A stretch of DNA of 64,000 nt. Origin: Ruminococcus sp. JC304 (GTDB lineage: Bacteria > Bacillota > Clostridia > Lachnospirales > Lachnospiraceae). The first letter of the stretch is position 1. Each line of letters opens with the position of its first letter. The translations under genes and the position numbers were made by a program. Shown here one piece after another: positions 45,169 to 55,240 of this stretch. The DNA lies in assembly GCA_000285855.2 (NCBI GenBank), contig HE978651.1, forward strand, positions 3,190,803 through 3,254,802, in the 5' to 3' direction. The notes beneath the pieces are model-generated. The model saw only the letters and a program-made list of their open reading frames with translations. It did not search any database and was not told the DNA's origin.

Positions 45169-48100
45169 TTACTCTTCGTCATCATCTTCAAAAGCTTCGT
45201 CCAGCTCTATGAAGTCATCATCCACATCTTCTTCATCTTCGTCGATGTCAACCAGCTCTTCACCGTCAAACTCCTGCTTTGTATAGCCATGTTTGCCGTA
45301 GTCTTCTTCTCTGTCGTGATGTCTTCTTGACTCTCCCTCAATAACAGAGCGAAGATCTGTATCGCCATAATCTACAGATTCCAGAAGATGTACTTCTGTA
45401 TTGTCATCCTTGAGTACCTTCACATCCAGACCAAGAGACTGAAGCTCTTTTAAGAGAACCTTGAAGGATTCCGGAATACCCGGCTCAGGAATATTGTCAC
45501 CTTTGATAATTGCTTCGTATGTCTTAACACGACCAACAACATCATCAGATTTCACTGTCAGGATCTCCTGCAGTGTATAGGATGCACCATAAGCCTCCAG
45601 TGCCCAAACCTCCATCTCACCGAAACGCTGTCCACCGAACTGAGCTTTACCACCCAGTGGCTGCTGTGTTACCAGAGAGTATGGACCGGTAGAACGTGCA
45701 TGGATCTTATCATCAACCAGGTGATGCAGTTTCAGATAGTGCATGTGACCGATAGTTACAGGGCTGTCAAAATACTCGCCTGTACGTCCGTCACGAAGAC
45801 GCACTTTACCGTCTCTGGAGATCGGAACACCCTTCCACAGTGCTCTGTGGGCTTTGTTCTCATCCAGATACTGCATTACATCCGGTGCTAAAATATCTTT
45901 ATATTTCTCACGGAACTCTTCAAAGTCTTCTGTGTTTACATAGTCATTTGCAAGTTCCAGTGTATCCTGGATATCATTCTCGTTTGCACCCTGGAAAATA
46001 GGAGTTGCAACATTAAATCCAAGTGCTTTCGCAGCAAGGCTTAAGTGGATCTCCAGCACCTGTCCGATATTCATTCGGGAAGGCACACCCAGAGGATTCA
46101 GCACGATATCAAGAGGACGTCCATTGGGAAGGAATGGCATATCTTCTACAGGAAGTACACGGGAAACAACACCCTTGTTACCGTGACGTCCGGCCATTTT
46201 ATCACCAACAGAGATCTTTCTCTTCTGTGCGATGTAGATACGTACGGACTGGTTTACACCAGGTGACATCTCATCGCCATTCTCTCTTGTAAATACCTTG
46301 GCATCTACGATAATACCGTATTCACCGTGAGGTACTTTCAGAGAAGTATCACGTACTTCACGTGCTTTCTCACCAAAGATTGCACGGAGAAGTCTCTCTT
46401 CTGCTGTAAGCTCTGTCTCTCCCTTAGGAGTAACTTTACCAACAAGGATATCACCGGCACGTACTTCCGCACCGATACGGATAATACCACGCTCATCCAG
46501 ATCCTTCAGTGCTTCATCTCCTACACCAGGAACATCACGTGTGATCTCTTCCGGTCCCAGCTTGGTATCACGGGCTTCACATTCATATTCTTCCATATGG
46601 ATAGATGTATAAACATCATCCATAACCAGTCTTTCGCTCAGAAGTACAGCATCCTCGTAGTTGTAACCTTCCCAGGTCATGAATCCGATCAGAGGGTTCT
46701 TACCAAGGGCAAGTTCGCCATTGCAGGTAGAAGGACCATCTGCAATAACCTGTCCTGCCTCTACATGCTCTCCCTGGAACACGATTGGCTTCTGGTTGTA
46801 ACAGTTACTCTGGTTACTTCTCAGGAATTTTGTCAGATGATAATCATCCTTTGTACCATCATCATTCTTGATGCTGATATCTGTAGAGGTAGAACGAAGT
46901 ACAGTACCTGATTTCTTCGCAACTACACAGACACCGGAGTCAACCGCTGTCTTTACTTCCATACCTGTACCAACCACAGGAGCTTCTGTTGTCAGAAGCG
47001 GCACAGCCTGACGCTGCATGTTTGATCCCATCAGCGCACGGTTAGCATCGTCGTTCTGCAGGAACGGAATCAGGGCAGTAGCAACGGAGAATACCATACG
47101 AGGAGATACGTCCATGTAATCAAACATATGACGCTCATACTCCTGAGTCTCTTCACGGAAACGACCGGATACATTCTTGTGAACAAAATGTCCTTCTTCA
47201 TCCAGAGGCTCGTTGGCCTGTGCTACATGATAATTATCCTCTTCATCTGCAGTCATATATACAACCTCGTCTGTTACACGAGGATTCTTAGGATCTGTCT
47301 TGTCGATCTTACGGTAAGGTGCTTCGATAAATCCGTACTGATTGATTCTCGCATAAGATGCAAGAGAGTTGATCAGACCGATGTTAGGACCTTCAGGAGT
47401 CTCGATCGGGCACATTCTTCCGTAATGAGAATAATGGACATCTCGAACCTCGAATCCGGCTCTGTCTCGTGACAGACCACCAGGTCCCAGGGCTGACAGA
47501 CGTCTCTTGTGGGTCAGCTCACCCAGAGGGTTATTCTGATCCATGAACTGTGACAGCTGGGAAGAACCAAAGAACTCCTTCACTGCTGCAGTTACAGGTT
47601 TAATATTGATCAGGGACTGAGCAGAAATGCTCTCAGTGTCCTGAGTTGTCATTCTCTCACGAACCACACGTTCCAGTCTGGAAAGACCGATTCTGTACTG
47701 GTTCTGAAGCAGCTCACCTACCGCACGGATACGACGGTTACCCAGATGATCGATATCATCTGCATTTCCAAGGCCATATTCCAGATGCATATTATAGTTA
47801 ATAGAAGCAAAAATATCTTCCTTTGTAATATGCTTCGGAATCAGATCATGAATATCTCTGTAAACTGCTGCGATTCTGTCTTCTAATGTATCATTTTCTT
47901 CCAGAATAGTCTTCAATACAGGATAGTATACTAATTCTGTAACCCCAAGCTTCTTAGGATCTTCGATCTCCGGAAGGAAATGACGGATATCAACCATTAA
48001 GTTGGAAAGGACTTTGATTCTGCGGTCTTCTTCGCCCAGAATCCATACAAAAGGAACAGCACTGTTCTGGATCACATTTGCCAGTTCCTTGGTAACTACT

Positions 48101-49035
48101 GCGCCCTCTTCTGCCAAGATTTCTCCTGTGGATGGGTCTACAACTTCCTCTGCCAGCTTATGGCCCACAATTCTTCTGTTAAGATGAAGCTTCTTATTAA
48201 ATTTATAACGTCCAACATGTGCAAGATCATATCTTCTCGGATCAAAGAACATAGCATTGATCAGGCTCTCTGCACTCTCTACAGCAAGCGGTTCACCCGG
48301 ACGGATTTTCTTGTATAATTCAAGAAGACCTTCCTGATAATTAGTAGATGTATCCTTGGTAAAGCTTGCCAGGATCTTTGGCTCTTCACCGAAAAGCTCT
48401 GTGATCTCAGCGTTGCTTCCAACACCCAGTGCACGGATCAGAACTGTAATCGGAACTTTACGGGTTCTGTCTACACGAACATAAAATACATCATTGGAAT
48501 CTGTTTCATATTCCAGCCATGCTCCTCTGTTAGGAATAACAGTACTGGAGAACAGTCTCTTACCCAGCTTATCATGTGCGATGGCATAATAGATTCCAGG
48601 GGAACGTACTAACTGGCTGACAATTACACGCTCTGCACCATTGATGACAAAGGTACCGGTAACTGTCATAATAGGTAAATCTCCCATGAAAATCTCGTGT
48701 TCGTTGATCTCCCCTGTTTCTTTGTTAATCAGTCTCACTCGAACCTTCAAAGGTGCGGCATAAGTTGCGTCACGTTCTTTACACTGCTCGATGGTATATT
48801 TCGCATCCTTCTCGTCAAATGTAAAGTCGATGAATTCCAGACTGAGCTTTCCGCCGTAATCTGCGATCGGAGAAATGTCATCAAAGACTTCTTTCAGTCC
48901 TTCATCAAGAAACCATTTATAAGAATCTCTCTGGACTTCGATCAGGTTCGGCATTTCCAGGACTTCTTCTTGCCTCTGGAAGCTCATACGCATGCTTTTT
49001 CCAGTTTTTACAGAACGAATTCTGTTTTTTTCCAT
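45169..49035 (-). CDS. rpoB: DNA-directed RNA polymerase subunit beta
   Basis: 1288 aa. The rifampicin pocket [20 protein letters not shown] then [14 protein letters not shown] has the sensitive-type residues. The catalytic-lobe motif [13 protein letters not shown] and the C-terminal clamp are present. After the normal end a ~55-residue acidic tail follows ([20 protein letters not shown] and on), parallel to that in RpoC. Confidence 0.98.
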   Translation of the reverse strand: MEKNRIRSVKTGKSMRMSFQRQEEVLEMPNLIEVQRDSYKWFLDEGLKEVFDDISPIADYGGKLSLEFIDFTFDEKDAKYTIEQCKERDATYAAPLKVRVRLINKETGEINEHEIFMGDLPIMTVTGTFVINGAERVIVSQLVRSPGIYYAIAHDKLGKRLFSSTVIPNRGAWLEYETDSNDVFYVRVDRTRKVPITVLIRALGVGSNAEITELFGEEPKILASFTKDTSTNYQEGLLELYKKIRPGEPLAVESAESLINAMFFDPRRYDLAHVGRYKFNKKLHLNRRIVGHKLAEEVVDPSTGEILAEEGAVVTKELANVIQNSAVPFVWILGEEDRRIKVLSNLMVDIRHFLPEIEDPKKLGVTELVYYPVLKTILEENDTLEDRIAAVYRDIHDLIPKHITKEDIFASINYNMHLEYGLGNADDIDHLGNRRIRAVGELLQNQYRIGLSRLERVVRERMTTQDTESISAQSLINIKPVTAAVKEFFGSSQLSQFMDQNNPLGELTHKRRLSALGPGGLSRDRAGFEVRDVHYSHYGRMCPIETPEGPNIGLINSLASYARINQYGFIEAPYRKIDKTDPKNPRVTDEVVYMTADEEDNYHVAQANEPLDEEGHFVHKNVSGRFREETQEYERHMFDYMDVSPRMVFSVATALIPFLQNDDANRALMGSNMQRQAVPLLTTEAPVVGTGMEVKTAVDSGVCVVAKKSGTVLRSTSTDISIKNDDGTKDDYHLTKFLRSNQSNCYNQKPIVFQGEHVEAGQVIADGPSTCNGELALGKNPLIGFMTWEGYNYEDAVLLSERLVMDDVYTSIHMEEYECEARDTKLGPEEITRDVPGVGDEALKDLDERGIIRIGAEVRAGDILVGKVTPKGETELTAEERLLRAIFGEKAREVRDTSLKVPHGEYGIIVDAKVFTRENGDEMSPGVNQSVRIYIAQKRKISVGDKMAGRHGNKGVVSRVLPVEDMPFLPNGRPLDIVLNPLGVPSRMNIGQVLEIHLSLAAKALGFNVATPIFQGANENDIQDTLELANDYVNTEDFEEFREKYKDILAPDVMQYLDENKAHRALWKGVPISRDGKVRLRDGRTGEYFDSPVTIGHMHYLKLHHLVDDKIHARSTGPYSLVTQQPLGGKAQFGGQRFGEMEVWALEAYGASYTLQEILTVKSDDVVGRVKTYEAIIKGDNIPEPGIPESFKVLLKELQSLGLDVKVLKDDNTEVHLLESVDYGDTDLRSVIEGESRRHHDREEDYGKHGYTKQEFDGEELVDIDEDEEDVDDDFIELDEAFEDDDEE

Positions 49036-49192
49036 TGACGTTTCACCCCTGTTTTTTCTTTATATTTATTATAACATGACCCTTACTGTCAAAAGACAAT
49101 AGGCACATCTTGCCATAATATAGCATTCTTCACTATAGCACAACAAGATACGCCTGTCAATCATTTTTTTCAAATATTTTATTATATTTTCC

Positions 49193-49264
49193 GGCTGTCT
49201 GTGTGCCTGCATCGCACAGACAGCCACAGAGCAAAAATGCAGGAATGTCGAAACATTCCTGCAT
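49193..49264 (-). terminator. Two hairpins between rplL and rpoB (partial terminator)
   Basis: Minus-strand ATGCAGGAATG / CATTCCTGCAT followed by TTTTTG, then a second stem GGCTGTCTGTG / CACAGACAGCC. In many bacteria partial termination here makes L7/L12 in excess over polymerase; the layout fits that. The rest of this 254-nt gap is AT-rich with no gene seen. Confidence 0.75.
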
Positions 49265-49289
49265 AAAATTCTTTTTATAAAGAAGATAA

Positions 49290-49664
49290 TTATTTAAGGT
49301 TAACCTTAGCACCTTCTGCTTCAAGTTTTGTTTTGATATCTTCAGCTTCTGCTTTGGATGCGCCTTCTTTAACAACCTTAGGAGCTCCGTCAACCATTTC
49401 TTTAGCTTCTTTCAGACCTAAGCCAGTTACTTCACGAACAACTTTGATAACTTTAACTTTGTTTGGTCCAACTTCTGCAAGTTCTACATCGAACTCATCT
49501 TTTTCTTCAGCTGCTTCTCCAGCTGCTCCAGCTGCTGCTACTACAACACCTGCTGCTGCGGATACACCGAACTCTTCTTCACAAGCTTTTACTAAATCAT
49601 TTAATTCTAATACAGATAATTCTTTGATTGCTGCAATAAATTCTTCTGTTGTTAATTTTGCCAT
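49290..49664 (-). CDS. rplL: 50S ribosomal protein L7/L12
   Basis: 124 aa. N-terminal dimerisation helices, Ala/Gly-rich hinge (about 38-52), C-terminal factor-binding domain with [19 protein letters not shown] and ending VNLK. Forms the ribosomal stalk with L10. RBS GGAGGG before ATG. Confidence 0.98.
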   Translation of the reverse strand: MAKLTTEEFIAAIKELSVLELNDLVKACEEEFGVSAAAGVVVAAAGAAGEAAEEKDEFDVELAEVGPNKVKVIKVVREVTGLGLKEAKEMVDGAPKVVKEGASKAEAEDIKTKLEAEGAKVNLK

Positions 49665-49726
49665 TTTAAATTCCCTCCATATAATATATTTTATTATTCG
49701 TTATTTTTTGTCCTGTTATTTCAGGA

Positions 49727-50236
49727 TTATTCAGCTGCTGCTGCGTCAGCACCACCGTTTTTCTCAGCGATCTGATTAAGCACACGAGCAAAGTTGGTAA
49801 TAGGAGACTGGATGCTTCCAAGCAGTTTTCCGAGAAGTTCTTCTCTGGAAGGAATGCCTGCCAGTGCCTGAATACCTGCCTGATCGTTATAGTTACCTTC
49901 AACGATACCTGCTACCAGCTCTAAAGCCGGGTTCTTCTTAGCGAATTTATCAAGGATTCTTGCAGGAGCAGTAGCGTCATCAGCAGAGATTGCCAGAGCG
50001 TTTGTTCCATGTAAGTGCTGGATCAGTTCTTCACACTGAGTACCTTCGAATGCACGATGCATCATTGTGTTTTTGTAAACCTTGTACTGTACACCAGCTT
50101 CTCTTAATTCCTTACGTAAAGCAGTATCCTGTTCAACTGTAAGACCACTGTAGTTAACAAGTACTACAGATTCTGCCTCTTTCACGTTGCTGATAATTTC
50201 GTCTACGATTGGTTGTTTAAGTTCTACTTTTGCCAT
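49727..50236 (-). CDS. rplJ: 50S ribosomal protein L10
   Basis: 169 aa from ATG 50236, with AAGGAGG upstream and the family N terminus AKVELKQPIVDEI. The open frame runs to 50329 through the leader RNA; that extension is not coding. L10 anchors L7/L12 dimers and represses this operon by binding the leader. Confidence 0.97.
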   Translation of the reverse strand: MAKVELKQPIVDEIISNVKEAESVVLVNYSGLTVEQDTALRKELREAGVQYKVYKNTMMHRAFEGTQCEELIQHLHGTNALAISADDATAPARILDKFAKKNPALELVAGIVEGNYNDQAGIQALAGIPSREELLGKLLGSIQSPITNFARVLNQIAEKNGGADAAAAE

Positions 50237-50282
50237 GAAATGGTACACCTCCTTATAGATTTTGTATACCGCTGCAATGAGT

Positions 50283-50316
50283 AAAGAAAAAGCCTTACTG
50301 CATGACAGTAAGGCTT
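50283..50316 (-). terminator. Attenuator terminator in the rplJ leader
   Basis: Minus-strand AGCCTTACTG / CAGTAAGGCT with TCATG-type loop and TTTTTC tail, about 50 nt before the rplJ ATG and after the L10-binding structure. Read-through would set operon expression. Confidence 0.82.
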
Positions 50317-50338
50317 GTGTAATCTCCATAAAAGAATA

Positions 50339-50404
50339 CTTAGTCCTCGGTAGGCGGTTACATCCTTATGCCTTGCGGCACCTACTGTCTTCGGCAGCGT
50401 TCTG
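50339..50404 (-). ncRNA. Ribosomal protein L10 leader RNA
   Basis: The minus-strand leader contains CTGCCGAAGACAGTAGGTGC, the GCCGCAAGGCATAAGGATG kink-turn region and AACCGCCTACCGAGGA, matching the L10_leader (Rfam) consensus. L10(L12)4 binding provides feedback control. Confidence 0.88.
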
Positions 50405-50408
50405 ATAT

Positions 50409-50437
50409 AAGATAGCATACGAAATTGGGGTTGTCAA
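50409..50437 (-). promoter_or_regulatory. rplJL-rpoBC promoter
   Basis: Minus-strand TTGACA (50437-50432), 17 nt, TATCTT (50414-50409), just before the L10 leader. Confidence 0.85.
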
Positions 50438-50498
50438 TAGTTTTTTTACTTTTTTCAATAGTTTTTTATAGCTTCCTTATTAGAAAGATGTATCTCCC

Positions 50499-51128
50499 TT
50501 ACATTGTTCCGAAGATACGGTCACCGGCATCGCCAAGGCCCGGGCAGATATAGGCGTGGTCATTTAACTCACGGTCAAGGTGTCCGCAGTAAATCTGCAC
50601 ATCCGGATGTGCTTCGTGAAGGCGTTTCAATCCCTCAGGAGCTGCTATGATACACATGAATTTGATATTTTTTCCGCCCTGTTTTTTCACAAAATCAACG
50701 GCTGCTTCTGCAGAGCCTCCGGTTGCAAGCATTGGGTCTACGATAACTGCAATTCGTTCATCAATGGATTCCGGAAGCTTGCAGTAGTATTCGTGAGGTT
50801 CATGTGTTACAGGATCACGGTAAAGTCCTACGTGTCCAACCTTTGCAGACGGTACAAGTGTAAGGATGCTGTTTACCATTCCCAGACCTGCACGGAGTAC
50901 AGGGATCACTGCCAGCTTCTTTCCTGAGATCATCGGTGTCATACAGGTTTCAATCGGTGTTTCGATCTCCACGTCTTCTACCGGAAGATCACGAAGGGCT
51001 TCATATCCCATAAGAATGCCGATCTCCTCTACTAATTTACGGAATTCATTTGTTCCTGTGCTTTTATTTCTCAGCATGGAGATTTTGTGCTGGATCAGCG
51101 GATGGTCCATAATATAAACGTTTTCCAT
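50499..51128 (-). CDS. upp: Uracil phosphoribosyltransferase
   Basis: 209 aa, normal length. Salvages uracil to UMP with PRPP. PRPP loop [11 protein letters not shown] near 130 and the uracil-binding C terminus [13 protein letters not shown] are intact. It precedes the rplJ promoter with no strong terminator seen between them. Confidence 0.96.
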   Translation of the reverse strand: MENVYIMDHPLIQHKISMLRNKSTGTNEFRKLVEEIGILMGYEALRDLPVEDVEIETPIETCMTPMISGKKLAVIPVLRAGLGMVNSILTLVPSAKVGHVGLYRDPVTHEPHEYYCKLPESIDERIAVIVDPMLATGGSAEAAVDFVKKQGGKNIKFMCIIAAPEGLKRLHEAHPDVQIYCGHLDRELNDHAYICPGLGDAGDRIFGTM

Positions 51129-51222
51129 TATTCTATTTCCTCTCTTGGTGGTATCCTATTTATTTTCTGTTCTCCTATTATAATGCATAGCATCGTTTTA
51201 CAAAAGGGGTATTTTTATTATT

Positions 51223-51405
51223 TTACATTTGTTTGCGCACGATCCGATATTCATCACCCATCTTAAAATATGGACACTGATGGAAATTCCCTGTAATGAA
51301 TTTTACCATCTCATCCTCATCAAGATTGACTTCGCAGGTATAACATTCGTAATCGTCATCATAACTGTAATTTACACAGTATTCGCAGTTTACTGCATTG
51401 GACAT
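51223..51405 (-). CDS. Small Cys-rich protein (DUF6472-like)
   Basis: 60 aa with CEYCVNY, CYTCEVNLDEDEM and CPYF: five cysteines in a likely zinc or metal site. Conserved in Lachnospiraceae; no assigned function. It starts 3 nt after the kinase stop and may be cotranscribed with it. Confidence 0.75.
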   Translation of the reverse strand: MSNAVNCEYCVNYSYDDDYECYTCEVNLDEDEMVKFITGNFHQCPYFKMGDEYRIVRKQM

Positions 51406-51407
51406 CG

Positions 51408-52730
51408 TTAATTTCCCCTTTCTATGACCGGAATCAGAATTTTCAGTTCAAACCAGTTATTTTTCTGGGATGCAACTGCTGATCCCCCATATTTCTCTAC
51501 AATGGTACGGATACTCTTCATTCCATATCCATGCAGATGTTTATCCGCTTTTGTCGTCACCGGCAGACCATTTCGAAACTCCAGTTTTTCTTCACAATAA
51601 TTCTCAGTCCGGATTCTCAGAAATTGTTTTTCCCGCGTAACATATAATCCGATCAGGCGCTTCTCCTGGTTCTTCTGCCTGCAGACACTCTCAATCGCAT
51701 TGTCCAGCATATTGCCAAATAACGCGCTGATATCCATATCCTCCATAAAGGCGAGCAACGCACCATCAATCATAAATTTCAGTTCGATTCCCTCTTTCTG
51801 ACAGAGAAGTGCTTTATTTGTCAGCACCGCATCCAATACCTGATTTCCTGTTTTGTTCTGGGTTTCATAGACTTTAATTTCATGTTCCATTTTTTCCAGA
51901 TACTGCACAGATTTTCCAGAATCCGCTTCTGCCTTCAAAAGAGTGATCTGATGCTTCAGATCATGATATTTCTGATTGACCATATCCATGCTCTCTTTAG
52001 ATAACTGATAATTCTGATACTGCATATCCATAATATTATGAAGAGTATTTTTCTCAAACCGCAGCTGCACTTCTTTTACCTGGATATGGTATGCATATAA
52101 TACTGCCATTCCGCTGAGGTCTACCAGCGTACGGATAATAAAAATATCCATGACCAGTCTTCCGCTGAAAAGCCCATTCTGATCGAGATAACTTAAGTTG
52201 CTGACTGCAAAAACAGCCGTCGCAATCACAATCACTACCAGAAGTTCCCGCCTGGTAATATGCAGTTCTTCCAGATCCTTTTGCAGACTTCTCTCTATAA
52301 AAAATAAGACCACAAAGATTACCGCATATACAATAAGCATTTCCAAAGCCTGCCAGACTGGCACGTATCTCTCATTCTTTTCGCAAAGATAATAGGAAAT
52401 CTGCCAGCAAAACGAAGAAGCAAATTCTCCGTTAATAAAAGCTTTCACACAATAAAATCCTGTCTCCCGCCACGAAAATCTGCAGCAACAATAAATATGG
52501 ATCAAAAGTATTGCTACGATCACTGCTATAGCCGGAATAAATAATGTTTTGCTCACACCATGAGTCCATTGCATAAACCACATCAAAAGCACAAATTGCA
52601 CTACATTGGATACGACAATCTTCCATTTTGCGATTTTATGCTCATGAGTATAAATGATTACAATAGAAGATAATGTATAGGCGATCGCATAATAATATCC
52701 GGGTGTATTCATCAGTTCCTGTGCATTCAT
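51408..52730 (-). CDS. AgrC-like sensor histidine kinase (GHKL)
   Basis: 440 aa. About six N-terminal membrane helices (residues 10-220) form the sensor, followed by coiled coil and QKYHDLKHQI (phospho-His near 256), then a GHKL ATPase with GNMLDNAIESV and HGYGMKSI. This architecture usually detects peptides, but no agrB/agrD-like pair lies nearby. It overlaps the regulator stop by 4 nt. Confidence 0.9.
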   Translation of the reverse strand: MNAQELMNTPGYYYAIAYTLSSIVIIYTHEHKIAKWKIVVSNVVQFVLLMWFMQWTHGVSKTLFIPAIAVIVAILLIHIYCCCRFSWRETGFYCVKAFINGEFASSFCWQISYYLCEKNERYVPVWQALEMLIVYAVIFVVLFFIERSLQKDLEELHITRRELLVVIVIATAVFAVSNLSYLDQNGLFSGRLVMDIFIIRTLVDLSGMAVLYAYHIQVKEVQLRFEKNTLHNIMDMQYQNYQLSKESMDMVNQKYHDLKHQITLLKAEADSGKSVQYLEKMEHEIKVYETQNKTGNQVLDAVLTNKALLCQKEGIELKFMIDGALLAFMEDMDISALFGNMLDNAIESVCRQKNQEKRLIGLYVTREKQFLRIRTENYCEEKLEFRNGLPVTTKADKHLHGYGMKSIRTIVEKYGGSAVASQKNNWFELKILIPVIERGN

Positions 52731-53437
52731 TTACCCACCTCATTCAGATATTCGTTCAATGCATCCAGGAAAGGCTTTCTCCGGCCTCTGCTGACCTGGA
52801 TCGTATCACCGTTTATCATAATGTCACTTCCCAAATAACGGTCTACATATTCCAGATTTACCAGATAGCATCTGTTACACCGGAAAAATTTCTCCGGCGC
52901 CAGCTGTCCTTCTGCATCATTCATAGTTCCCTTTGTCTCAAAATCTCCTGATGTCGTATGGTAAATCAGCACATGATCCTGCACTTCCACGTAGCAGATC
53001 GTATCTACATCCAGTTTCTTCTTGCCGCCCTTCATGGAAATCGTAAGATACTCTTTTGCCCCCGTTTTTACATTCATAAGAGCTCTTGTCATCGTTTCCG
53101 AGAAAGAGAAATAGGAAATTGGTTTCAGCATATAATCCATGGCATTTACCTTATATCCCTGAATCGCATACTGAGGCATATTCGTAGTAAAAATAAGAAG
53201 TACGGTCTGATCAAGTTCCCGGATTTTCTCAGCCGCACGCATTCCATTAAGAAATGCCATCTCTATATCCATCAGGATCAGATCATAGTCCGCAGAATAA
53301 TTCGTAACAATATCCTCTCCGTCTTCAAATTCTGTAATGTCAAATTTCTGACTGTGCTCTTCCCCATATCTTTTAAGACACTCCCTCAGCGCTTCTCTGT
53401 CAGGTTTGCTATCATCCACGATTGCAATACGAATCAT
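52727..53437 (-). CDS. LytTR-family response regulator (AgrA-like)
   Basis: 236 aa from ATG 53437, preferred because AGGGGTG lies at good spacing; an in-frame GTG at 53449 is the alternative. Receiver with phospho-Asp D57 in LILMDIEMAF and Lys in YMLKPISY; LytTR DNA-binding domain about 130-236 (VDTICYVEVQDHVLIYHT, CNRCYLVNLEYV, VSRGRRKPF). First gene of the unit with the AgrC-like kinase. Confidence 0.93.
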   Translation of the reverse strand: MIRIAIVDDSKPDREALRECLKRYGEEHSQKFDITEFEDGEDIVTNYSADYDLILMDIEMAFLNGMRAAEKIRELDQTVLLIFTTNMPQYAIQGYKVNAMDYMLKPISYFSFSETMTRALMNVKTGAKEYLTISMKGGKKKLDVDTICYVEVQDHVLIYHTTSGDFETKGTMNDAEGQLAPEKFFRCNRCYLVNLEYVDRYLGSDIMINGDTIQVSRGRRKPFLDALNEYLNEVGK

Positions 53438-53577
53438 ATTGTTTTTCACCCCTGTAACAAAATCTTTTTTGCCGTAAAATATCTTTCAAACTTTGAGTAT
53501 TAGTATATCAAGAAACCATGTTTAAAACAACTGATTCCCCATGTATCAAATATTAAGTTTCTGATACATACGCAAAA

Positions 53578-53622
53578 AATACAGCTGCCCCTCCACGAGA
53601 TTTTCGCGAAGCAACAGCTGCA
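53578..53622 (-). terminator. Terminator of the GH3-GH43-symporter operon
   Basis: Minus-strand stem with CAGCTG arms (ATGCAGCTGT pairing GCAGCTGTAT with wobble pairs) followed by TTTTTT, about 25 nt after the symporter stop. Confidence 0.65.
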
Positions 53623-53644
53623 TCTTATTTCCTGTCATTCCATT

Positions 53645-55240
53645 TTATTTATCTTCGTTTTCTTCTGTCCAGGTTCCACCGGCGGCAAGTACCGCTGCCT
53701 TCTGACGTTCTTTGATAATCTTATGATCTTCCTCAATATGTTTCTCCACATCCAGTCTGCTCATCATAAGTACGATCACCGCAAACGTAATAACCTCCAT
53801 CGCAAGGAAGGCAAATGCCAGCACCTGTTCCACACCGCCCATCTGTCTGTAAACAATCTGACCGGTATAGGAAGCCACATCTTTAATCACCGTAACAGTA
53901 GACGGATCACAGGCAACACCAGTATTCGTATAACCTGCAAAAGTAAGCAGTCCATTGAGGACACCTGTACAGATTCCTGAAAGTCCTACCATGATAGAGC
54001 CATATACCGACATGGTAAATCCGTCACTTCTGAATCCGTTCTTCGCCTCCATATGATCCAGCACATCAGAAAGAAGTGCCATTGTCACATACATAGCCGG
54101 AATACTTCCGATTCCCTTAAGGACCATTCCTACGCAGACAATCACGAAATTATGTACATCGATAAAGCATACCAGACCACCAACTACAGAGAAACAAAGT
54201 CCCATAACAACCGCACGCTTTTTACCAAGTTTATGGGCGATCGGCCATGCCACTACCATTCCTATGGCCGTCGGAATTCCTCCAAGCAGTCCCAATGCAG
54301 ACATCAAAGTTCCTGAAGTCTGTTCAGGATTGGCAGAATTGATCACACTGTCAAACATCCATCTTGCATAGAAGCTCATGGAACTGTTTTTCATCAGCTG
54401 TCCAAACTGAAACAGCAGGAAATACAGAATGATGATCCACCAGTATTTGCTGTGAATACACGCCTGTACCTGTTTTTTCAGCGGAATCTTCTCTTCCTTG
54501 ATATTCAGGTTCAGTGTCTCCTCTGTAATACGTTCTCTTGTAAAATAATATTCCAGAAGAATTCCAAGAAAACAACATACACACAATGCAATAGAAACAA
54601 TTCGCCAGTGCGCATAGCTTGCATCAATATCCAGTCCCTGATCTCCGGTAACAAAAAGATAGCTCTGTAAAAGCACCGGAACTACAATACTTGCACCGAT
54701 TCCTGCCGAAGCCACCATTGCCGCATTCGACAAAGTAGCCAGCATTCCCCTCTGCGCGGAATCTCTGGTAGAAAGAGAAACCATAGAGCTGTGTGCTGTG
54801 TAAAAGCAAGGATACGCAACCGCATAATAAAGGTTATAGGAAACTGCGATCCAGATCATCTGAACTGCATTGCTTCCCTCCTTCGGTGTCATAAACAATA
54901 AGATTACTGCCACAACTACCATCGGGACTGCCAGAAGCAGATATGGCCTTGCCTTTCCCTGCGAAGTTCTGGTATTATCGATCCATCTTCCGATCATCAG
55001 ATTTCCAAGGATCACAAAAATTACGGACACTACCGGGAGAAGTGTGGCAAATGCGCCGAATTTCGTCCATCCGAGTACGTCTACATAATATCTGTTCAGA
55101 TATGCACCGAAAATAGAGTTCGCCAGCATGGCACAAAAAGGTGCCAGAAAATATCCGATGATCATTTCCGGAATTTTCACATCTGCCGATTTGATCTTCG
55201 TCCTGAATATTGGTTTCTCTACAATATCAGTTATCTTCAC
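53645..55240 (-). CDS. GPH-family sugar:cation symporter
   Basis: 531 aa, 12 membrane helices; glycoside-pentoside-hexuronide family, with the N-terminal YFLAPFCAMLANSIF and the loop IGRWIDNTRTSQGKARPYLL (RPxxL signature) after TM2. Imports oligosaccharides or glycosides for the adjacent glycosidases. Its ATG overlaps the GH43 stop by 4 nt, so they are translationally coupled and the GH43 product/substrate is likely its cargo. Confidence 0.9.
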   Translation of the reverse strand: MKITDIVEKPIFRTKIKSADVKIPEMIIGYFLAPFCAMLANSIFGAYLNRYYVDVLGWTKFGAFATLLPVVSVIFVILGNLMIGRWIDNTRTSQGKARPYLLLAVPMVVVAVILLFMTPKEGSNAVQMIWIAVSYNLYYAVAYPCFYTAHSSMVSLSTRDSAQRGMLATLSNAAMVASAGIGASIVVPVLLQSYLFVTGDQGLDIDASYAHWRIVSIALCVCCFLGILLEYYFTRERITEETLNLNIKEEKIPLKKQVQACIHSKYWWIIILYFLLFQFGQLMKNSSMSFYARWMFDSVINSANPEQTSGTLMSALGLLGGIPTAIGMVVAWPIAHKLGKKRAVVMGLCFSVVGGLVCFIDVHNFVIVCVGMVLKGIGSIPAMYVTMALLSDVLDHMEAKNGFRSDGFTMSVYGSIMVGLSGICTGVLNGLLTFAGYTNTGVACDPSTVTVIKDVASYTGQIVYRQMGGVEQVLAFAFLAMEVITFAVIVLMMSRLDVEKHIEEDHKIIKERQKAAVLAAGGTWTEENEDK

